Assembly: GCA_029856445.1 (NCBI GenBank)
Contig: JAHQWY010000103.1
Location: 1 to 10,175 of the forward strand
Length of the DNA: 10,175 bases
Reading direction: 5' to 3'
Source: Promethearchaeia archaeon
GTDB taxonomy: Archaea > Asgardarchaeota > Lokiarchaeia > Sigyniarchaeales > SOKP01
Positions 6,180-10,175 of this stretch are shown here, piece after piece (the first letter of the stretch is position 1; the number at the start of each line of letters is the position of its first letter). The notes under the pieces were generated by a model, which saw only the letters and a program-made list of their open reading frames with translations, did no database searches and was not told the DNA's origin. The position numbers were made by a program, and so were the translations under genes.

Positions 6180-6857
6180 ATGTCTGAAGCTAGAGTAGGA
6201 GAAATTGAGGTTGTAAGATCAAAAAGCTCACAGTTGATATTACAAGTCGCTGGAGGCGCTATATTTGGGGCATTATCTACCGTTATGGCAATTACGCTCA
6301 AACCAATTATTGATGCAACCAGAATTGCGAATTGGGGAATAGCTATGTTTGATCCGGTATCATGGGTATGGATCATTTGCTTTTTAGTATTTGGTCCTTA
6401 TGCAGGATTTATAAGTTGTGTTACAGGCTCTTTTGGTCTGCTACTTATTGATCCAAGTGGTTGGATCGGCCCTCTCTTTAAATTTTGTGCTACTATCCCT
6501 TTAATCATTATTCCTTATTTAATTCTAAAATTATGGGAAAGGGATACCACTAATAGCCTAAAATTAAAGAATCCAAAATATTATGTAATAACCGGAGGAT
6601 TGAGTATAGTTTTTAGAATCATAGTGATGATATTTATGAACTATCTCTTTTTTATTACATATTGGGGATTAGAAAACTTGAATTATGCTACCCTACCCCC
6701 GTTTTTTGAAATTTTTGGACTAAAAGAAATTACAGGGAAAACAGCAGTTTTAATTTTTACTCCCATAATTAATCTATATGCAGGGGTATTAGATCTTGCG
6801 ATTCCTTATTTCCTTGTATTTGGACCTAAGTTAGATGAGAAATTCGGATTTTGGTAA
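6180..6857 (+). CDS. ECF-transporter substrate-binding (S) component-like membrane protein
   Basis: The 225-residue protein is very hydrophobic, with about six membrane segments: 19-40, 60-78, 79-92, 97-117, 134-160 and 186-214. The pattern AGGAIFGALSTVMAITL early on, then FLVFGPYAGFISCVTGSFG and GPLFKFCATIPLIIIPYLI, resembles S components of energy-coupling-factor vitamin importers (RibU/HmpT-like, Pfam ECF_trnsprt superfamily), where FGP-x-x-G repeats line the substrate pocket. S components bind vitamins or their precursors and need an ATPase/T-component module for uptake; none is encoded here, so a shared module elsewhere is implied. The substrate cannot be read. The short charged N-terminus is cytosolic. 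The ATG has only a weak AAGAG upstream. A T-tract follows the stop. It could instead be another small multi-pass protein, but the S-component reading is the best fit. Confidence 0.65.
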   Translation: MSEARVGEIEVVRSKSSQLILQVAGGAIFGALSTVMAITLKPIIDATRIANWGIAMFDPVSWVWIICFLVFGPYAGFISCVTGSFGLLLIDPSGWIGPLFKFCATIPLIIIPYLILKLWERDTTNSLKLKNPKYYVITGGLSIVFRIIVMIFMNYLFFITYWGLENLNYATLPPFFEIFGLKEITGKTAVLIFTPIINLYAGVLDLAIPYFLVFGPKLDEKFGFW

Positions 6858-6858
6858 A

Positions 6859-6882
6859 TTTTTTTTTAATTTTTTTTCTTTT
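6859..6882 (+). terminator. T-tract terminator after the ECF S-component-like gene
   Basis: Immediately after the stop, 24 bases contain 21 T in runs of nine, eight and four, interrupted by AA and one C. This is a strong archaeal U-tract terminator. Confidence 0.6.
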
Positions 6883-6910
6883 AACTTTTCTAAGTAAAAT
6901 TCATAGAAAA

Positions 6911-6939
6911 TAGACTTTTCATTTTTCATTGAAAAGCTA
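6911..6939 (+). repeat. Inverted repeat between the S-component and crotonase genes
   Basis: CTTTTCA (6915-6921) and TGAAAAG (6930-6936) pair perfectly around an 8-base loop. With A6914 bulged, TAG/CTA extends the stem to 10 base pairs. It lies about 90 bases before the crotonase start and downstream of the T-tract terminator, so it could be an operator or a structured leader. In AT-rich DNA a 7-bp repeat is only modestly unusual. Confidence 0.3.
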
Positions 6940-7012
6940 TAACTAATTGATCTTCTTTAAATATAATTACAAATAATCAATATTCATAATTTTATAATTT
7001 TTATATCAAAAT

Positions 7013-7020
7013 AAGGAGGA
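7013..7020 (+). promoter_or_regulatory. Near-perfect Shine-Dalgarno of the crotonase gene, pointing at a non-ATG start
   Basis: AAGGAGGA, continuing as GAGA, is the strongest ribosome-binding site in the window, yet no ATG, GTG or TTG lies in frame downstream until 7247. At the spacing used by the genes at 1039, 1522 and 4092, the start would be ATC at 7028, with ATT at 7025 or 7031 as neighbours. Confidence 0.75.
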
Positions 7021-7027
7021 GAGAATT

Positions 7028-7816
7028 ATCATTCTAGAAAAAGATTATAAAGATATTAATGTTAGTTTTGATTCAGGAGTCTTTACTATAACTCTCAATC
7101 GTCCTAACAAACTAAACGCTTTACGATTCCCTACTATAGAGGAAATTTTAGAAGTTTTTGAATCTATAACAAAAAATGATTCTATTCGAGCTATTGTTTT
7201 TAATGGATCTGGCAGAGCTTTTTGTTCAGGTGATGATTTAGAAAATATGGGTAAGTATGGTCAACTCGATCCAAAATTTTCATTGCCACATCATAAGCTT
7301 ATTTACTTAATAAGAGAGATTCAAGTACCTATTATAGCATTATTGCATGGATATTGCTTAGGCGCTGGATTTGAGTTGGCACTTGCCTGTGATTTTCGAT
7401 TAGCAGCAGATAATCTAGAAATGGGAGATCACCGAATAACGAGAGCAATTTGTATGTTACATGGTGCAAGTTGGTTTCTTCCAAGATTAATAGGTTTTGC
7501 ACGAGCAGCAGAAATAGTATATACTGGACGGCATTTGGATGCAAAGGAAGCACTCAAGATTGGATTAGTAAATAAGGTGTATCCTTTAGGTGAGCTCAAC
7601 GAAAAATCTAAAGAGTTCATAGAAAAAATAGCAAAAATGCCAACTAGATGTTTTGGTTATAATAAAGCTATGTTTAATTATTCATTTGTCAATGATCTCA
7701 CTAGTTCATTACAAAATGAAGCCTATTTGTTTAATGAGAATATGAAAACAGATGATTCTAGGGAGGGTCATAAATCCTTTCTTGAGAAACGAGAACCAAA
7801 ATATAAAGGAAAGTGA
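7028..7816 (+). CDS. Crotonase-fold protein (enoyl-CoA hydratase/isomerase family), non-canonical start codon
   Basis: Read from 7028 the protein has 262 residues, the normal length for the family, whose members hydrate, isomerise or cleave acyl-CoA thioesters through an oxyanion hole. Visible are the N-terminal strand FTITLNRPNKLNAL (19-32), the first oxyanion-hole segment GRAFCSGDDL (62-71), and the second, HGYCLGAGFELALACDFRLA (107-126), with Glu116 in the position of the first catalytic glutamate. The second glutamate of true hydratases (FGQPE) is replaced: the segment is MGDHRIT with Arg136. LHGASWFLPRLIG and TGRHLDAKEALKIGLVNKV complete the fold. The ATG at 7247 would delete the first oxyanion strand, so it is not the start. 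A TAA at 6995 limits the frame upstream. ATC 7028 fits the spacing best; ATT 7025 or 7031 is possible. An isomerase or another crotonase activity is more likely than classical hydration. Confidence 0.88.
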   Translation: MILEKDYKDINVSFDSGVFTITLNRPNKLNALRFPTIEEILEVFESITKNDSIRAIVFNGSGRAFCSGDDLENMGKYGQLDPKFSLPHHKLIYLIREIQVPIIALLHGYCLGAGFELALACDFRLAADNLEMGDHRITRAICMLHGASWFLPRLIGFARAAEIVYTGRHLDAKEALKIGLVNKVYPLGELNEKSKEFIEKIAKMPTRCFGYNKAMFNYSFVNDLTSSLQNEAYLFNENMKTDDSREGHKSFLEKREPKYKGK

Positions 7817-7857
7817 TAATTTCAAATCACCTACACTTTATTAAGAGATTATTCAAG

Positions 7858-7865
7858 TTTATAAT
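7858..7865 (+). promoter_or_regulatory. Candidate TATA box placing the pepT message as leaderless
   Basis: TTTATAAT is centred about 25 bases before the ATG at 7887, exactly the TATA-to-start distance of archaeal promoters. Transcription would therefore begin at or next to the ATG. No Shine-Dalgarno is present, which agrees with a leaderless message. Confidence 0.45.
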
Positions 7866-7886
7866 TTAAGAATAATTTTCATTAAT

Positions 7887-9149
7887 ATGGAAATTTCAAA
7901 AGAGATACAAGAATTTCTGCTAGATGATGCTGTAGAACGTTTTTTAAGATACGTTAAAATTTGTACTACTTCAGATGAAAACGGGACATCTATCCCCACT
8001 ACAAAAAGCCAATTCGATTTAGGAAAAATATTGGTTGAGGAACTAAAAGCACTAAACCTAAAAGATATAATTCATGATGAATATGGATTTGTATATGCAT
8101 CTTTACCACCTAGTGAAGGATTTGAAAAGAAAATACCCATTGGTTTATTAGCTCATTTAGATACATATTATGGTGTAAGTGGAAGGAATGTTAAACCTGT
8201 TCTTCATAGAAATTATGACGGCAGTGTCATTAAATTCACCCAAGATAAAAGCTTAAAATTACATTTTGATGATTCTCCATTATTAGAAAAATATCTAGGT
8301 CTTGATATCATAACATCTGAGGGAGACACATTATTAGGAACTGATGATAAAGCAGGAATCGCAGAAATAATGACAGCTTGTGCCGCATGGAATAAATATC
8401 CTGATTTAAAACACGGACCAATAACTATTTGTTTTACACCAGATGAAGAAACAGGATTAGGAATAGCTAAAGTGGATGAAAAAAGACTTCCCAAAATATG
8501 TTATACTATTGATGGTGGACAAATGGGAGAATTAGAATATGAATGCTTTGATGCCTGGCGAGCTACATTTAAATTCAAAGGCTTAAATATCCATCCTGGA
8601 TATGCAAAAAACAAAATGATAAATGCTATAGAAATAGCATGCAGATTTTTTAGTGAACTCCCAGAAGCTGAATCACCACAGCATACAGAAAAAAGAGAAG
8701 GTTATTACCATTTAACCAAACTCCAAGGAAGTCCAGAAGAAGCCACAGCAAAAGTAATAATTAGAGATTTTGATGAAAAAAATAATCACAAACGGATGAA
8801 TTATATTAATAAATTAAAGGATGCATATGAAATTAGATATTCAGGATTAGAAATTCAGGTAGATTTCTTGCATCAATACCAAAATATGATAAAATTTTTG
8901 GAAAAAAAGCAAACTATTATTGATTTGGCAAAGCAAGCAATTCAAAATTCAGGTTTAGAAGTATTAATGCATCCTACTAGAGGAGGTACGGATGGGGCAA
9001 GGCTTAGCGCTATTGGCATACTTACCCCTAATTTATTTACAGGAGGGTTATTATTTCATTCAAGAAAAGAACATATACCTACTTTAGCATTACAAAAAGC
9101 TGCCGAGGTCATATTATATTTAGCTGAATTATGGACAGAAAAAAAATAG
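7887..9149 (+). CDS. pepT: Peptidase T, M20-family zinc tripeptide aminopeptidase
   Basis: PepT removes the N-terminal residue from tripeptides in the cytoplasm, using two zinc ions. The 420 residues compare with about 408 in E. coli. Metal-site motifs are all present: LLAHLDT with His90 and Asp92; LLGTDDKAGIAEI with Asp153/Asp154, the second matching the bridging Asp; FTPDEETGLG with catalytic Glu187 and ligand Glu188; TIDGG with Asp209; and FTGGLLFHSRKEH with His391. VHPG is IHPGYAK, followed by the dimerisation (lid) domain, with AKVIIRDFD and IRGGTDGA-like TRGGTDGARLS typical of PepT over other M20 enzymes. The protein has no signal peptide. It is 70 bases downstream of the crotonase gene with its own promoter, and is convergent with the next gene. 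It fits use of peptides as a carbon and nitrogen source. Confidence 0.95.
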   Translation: MEISKEIQEFLLDDAVERFLRYVKICTTSDENGTSIPTTKSQFDLGKILVEELKALNLKDIIHDEYGFVYASLPPSEGFEKKIPIGLLAHLDTYYGVSGRNVKPVLHRNYDGSVIKFTQDKSLKLHFDDSPLLEKYLGLDIITSEGDTLLGTDDKAGIAEIMTACAAWNKYPDLKHGPITICFTPDEETGLGIAKVDEKRLPKICYTIDGGQMGELEYECFDAWRATFKFKGLNIHPGYAKNKMINAIEIACRFFSELPEAESPQHTEKREGYYHLTKLQGSPEEATAKVIIRDFDEKNNHKRMNYINKLKDAYEIRYSGLEIQVDFLHQYQNMIKFLEKKQTIIDLAKQAIQNSGLEVLMHPTRGGTDGARLSAIGILTPNLFTGGLLFHSRKEHIPTLALQKAAEVILYLAELWTEKK

Positions 9150-9164
9150 AAAATTCTATTAATT

Positions 9165-9950
9165 TTATTTATTCAATTTTATTAATGTCCCTAAAGCTAT
9201 ATCACCTTCAAGTTGTACACATTTCTTATATTTAGTGTCATTCCAAGGAATTTTCCAGCCTTCAAGAGGATTATAATAGCTATAAAAAATTGCTCCAAAT
9301 TTTATCGAATTTTGATTACAGATTGTTGCGAGGACATTTAGTTCCCCATTTTCAATTGAAATACAACCCTTTTTTCTTATCTCATAAATTTCTTCTTTAT
9401 TTATTTGATAAAATGCTTCTTTACAAAAATTTTTCCCGATATGATAATTTTCAGTTCTTTTTTTTGTTTCAGTAATAAAAGCTTTTATAACTGCTTTATT
9501 CAATTCAGTTTCTTCATTTTTTTCTCGACCATAATGTATTGATGTTCCGTCTAATCCCAATCCATGTGTGGGAATTATATAATCGAGTAATTTAACATTT
9601 TCACCAACTCCCCATGATCCACATACTAATAAAATAGTTTTTGCCCCACAATTGATCAAGTCTTCAGTAATTGATGATATTGGAGAGGCACCCATCGGAG
9701 GTATTAATATTGTAATTGATATATCTTGAAATTTTCCTCGATAAATTTGTTCTGGTGCAGCATAAGGATGAAATGGCATTAACCATTCAATCTTTTCAAG
9801 GTTAGCTCGTTCTCTTAAATAATTTAGAAGAAATCCAGAAAAAATAATTAAAATATTAGGGTTCACTTCGAAATCTTTTGCATTTTTATTAGAACTTTTA
9901 ATTGCTTCTCGAATTACATCAATAGAGGAAATACATAAGTTTTCTTTCAT
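9165..9950 (-). CDS. Divergent nucleoside phosphorylase (PNP/UDP family 1)
   Basis: Family members split purine nucleosides or uridine with phosphate into base and pentose-1-phosphate. In 261 residues the core is clear: ILIPPMGASPISSITEDLIN (81-100) corresponds to the GMGxPSaxI-x-x-EEL segment, followed by GAKTILLVCGSWGVGENVKLLDYII (102-126) and the loop LGLDGTSIHYG (131-141), matching the E/DGTSxHY motif. Glu200 in CISIENGEL aligns with the ribose-binding Met-Glu of the family. The N-terminal phosphate loop (GDPxR) is not recognisable, and the purine-specific Asp near the C-terminus is absent (IFYSYYNPLE), so base specificity is open and activity is not assured. The ATG at 9950 has no Shine-Dalgarno, and a TATA-like box about 35 bases upstream suggests a short leader. 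Its stop is 15 bases from that of pepT. Confidence 0.85.
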   Translation of the reverse strand: MKENLCISSIDVIREAIKSSNKNAKDFEVNPNILIIFSGFLLNYLRERANLEKIEWLMPFHPYAAPEQIYRGKFQDISITILIPPMGASPISSITEDLINCGAKTILLVCGSWGVGENVKLLDYIIPTHGLGLDGTSIHYGREKNEETELNKAVIKAFITETKKRTENYHIGKNFCKEAFYQINKEEIYEIRKKGCISIENGELNVLATICNQNSIKFGAIFYSYYNPLEGWKIPWNDTKYKKCVQLEGDIALGTLIKLNK

Positions 9951-9984
9951 TAAGGATGGCAGCCCCCAAATTAGATATTTATTA

Positions 9985-9991
9985 ATTTATA
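9985..9991 (-). promoter_or_regulatory. Candidate TATA box of the nucleoside phosphorylase gene
   Basis: On the minus strand TATAAAT lies 35 bases before the ATG at 9950, predicting transcription from about 9962 and a leader of about a dozen bases. It sits in the 65 bases between this gene and the membrane-protein gene upstream on the same strand. The two genes could also be co-transcribed. Confidence 0.35.
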
Positions 9992-10015
9992 TGAAAAAAA
10001 GTAAACTTAAAAGGA

Positions 10016-10175
10016 TTATCTGTCTTTATGAATAATTTTGGAAAAATCTGTAATAACAAATACCAAGATAAATATCAATAATAGAATTGCTGTATAAAGA
10101 AAAGCTAATGTGTAGGAAAATGTATCATAAATAAATCCAAAAAGTAAAGCTTCTCCTAATGAGATAAGTCCCACA
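10016..10175 (-). CDS. C-terminal end of a membrane protein, probably a major facilitator superfamily transporter, truncated by the window edge
   Basis: The minus strand is open from the right edge to a TAA at 10016-10018, giving 52 residues. They begin VGLISLGEALLFGFIYDTF, then a hydrophobic helix YTLAFLYTAILLLIFILVFV, and end in a short charged tail ITDFSKIIHKDR. A small-residue helix with G-E-A-x-x-F-G-x-x-Y-D, a turn, a last transmembrane helix and a charged cytosolic tail is the usual end of a 12-helix facilitator-type permease (the G-x-x-x-D-x-x-G/S-Y-x-x-A-F pattern between helices 11 and 12). The start and most of the gene lie outside the window, so the substrate is unknown and another polytopic family remains possible. 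Confidence 0.6.
   Translation of the reverse strand, partial: VGLISLGEALLFGFIYDTFSYTLAFLYTAILLLIFILVFVITDFSKIIHKDR

Noticed and set aside
7247..7816. ATG at 7247 as the start of the crotonase gene
   Set aside because: It would remove 73 conserved residues including the NRP strand and the GRAFCSGDDL oxyanion-hole segment, and it has no ribosome-binding site, while a strong one lies at 7013-7020.

Overview
The window is AT-rich archaeal DNA, and the most likely source is an Asgard archaeon of the Lokiarchaeia type. The archaeal part is firm: there is a clamp-loader cluster of replication factor C (RFC) small and large subunits, Shine-Dalgarno cores of the GGAGGTGA type, TATA-like boxes and T-tract ends. 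The Asgard part is an inference. It rests on the truncated gene at the left edge, whose first residues read like the end of a gelsolin/villin domain, an actin-regulator family found among archaea essentially in Asgard genomes. No rRNA, tRNA, CRISPR array, transposase or phage gene was found.

Layout, left to right. (1) 1-681 (+): 3' end of a gelsolin-like gene with a SAP/Rho-N-like tail. (2) 682-1038: non-coding, with a strong bulged hairpin and a second short one. (3) 1039-1326 (+): a cysteine-rich zinc-ribbon protein with four CxxC pairs. (4) 1522-1986 (+): a GNAT acetyltransferase with a TTG start. (5) 2052-5923 (+): a tight four-gene operon, rfcS1, rfcS2, rfcL and a second GNAT acetyltransferase; the last three junctions are 12 nt, a stop codon inside the next gene's Shine-Dalgarno, and an ATGA overlap. 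(6) 6180-6857 (+): an ECF-transporter S-component-like membrane protein standing alone. (7) about 7028-7816 (+): a crotonase-fold (enoyl-CoA hydratase/isomerase) protein that appears to start at ATC or ATT behind a near-perfect Shine-Dalgarno. (8) 7887-9149 (+): peptidase T (M20 tripeptidase). (9) 9165-9950 (-): a divergent nucleoside phosphorylase, convergent with pepT. (10) 10016-10175 (-): C-terminal end of a membrane protein, probably a major facilitator superfamily transporter.

How the genes work together. The RFC cluster should encode a complete clamp loader that opens the PCNA ring at primer-template junctions. RfcS1 and RfcL have full AAA+ motif sets. RfcS2 keeps its Walker A and the SRC arginine finger but has lost the Walker B acidic residues, the sensor-1 Asn and the sensor-2 Arg, and carries an insertion of about 28 residues. 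This predicts an asymmetric clamp loader containing a nucleotide-binding but non-hydrolysing subunit, reminiscent of the eukaryotic subunit called Rfc5 in yeast and RFC3 in human. The right half is a loose set of catabolic and salvage genes (peptide hydrolysis, acyl-CoA chemistry, nucleoside cleavage, uptake) with separate promoters and no evident common pathway.

The best leads are the pseudo-ATPase RfcS2, the gelsolin-like fragment with its C-terminal extension, and the non-canonical start codon of the crotonase gene.
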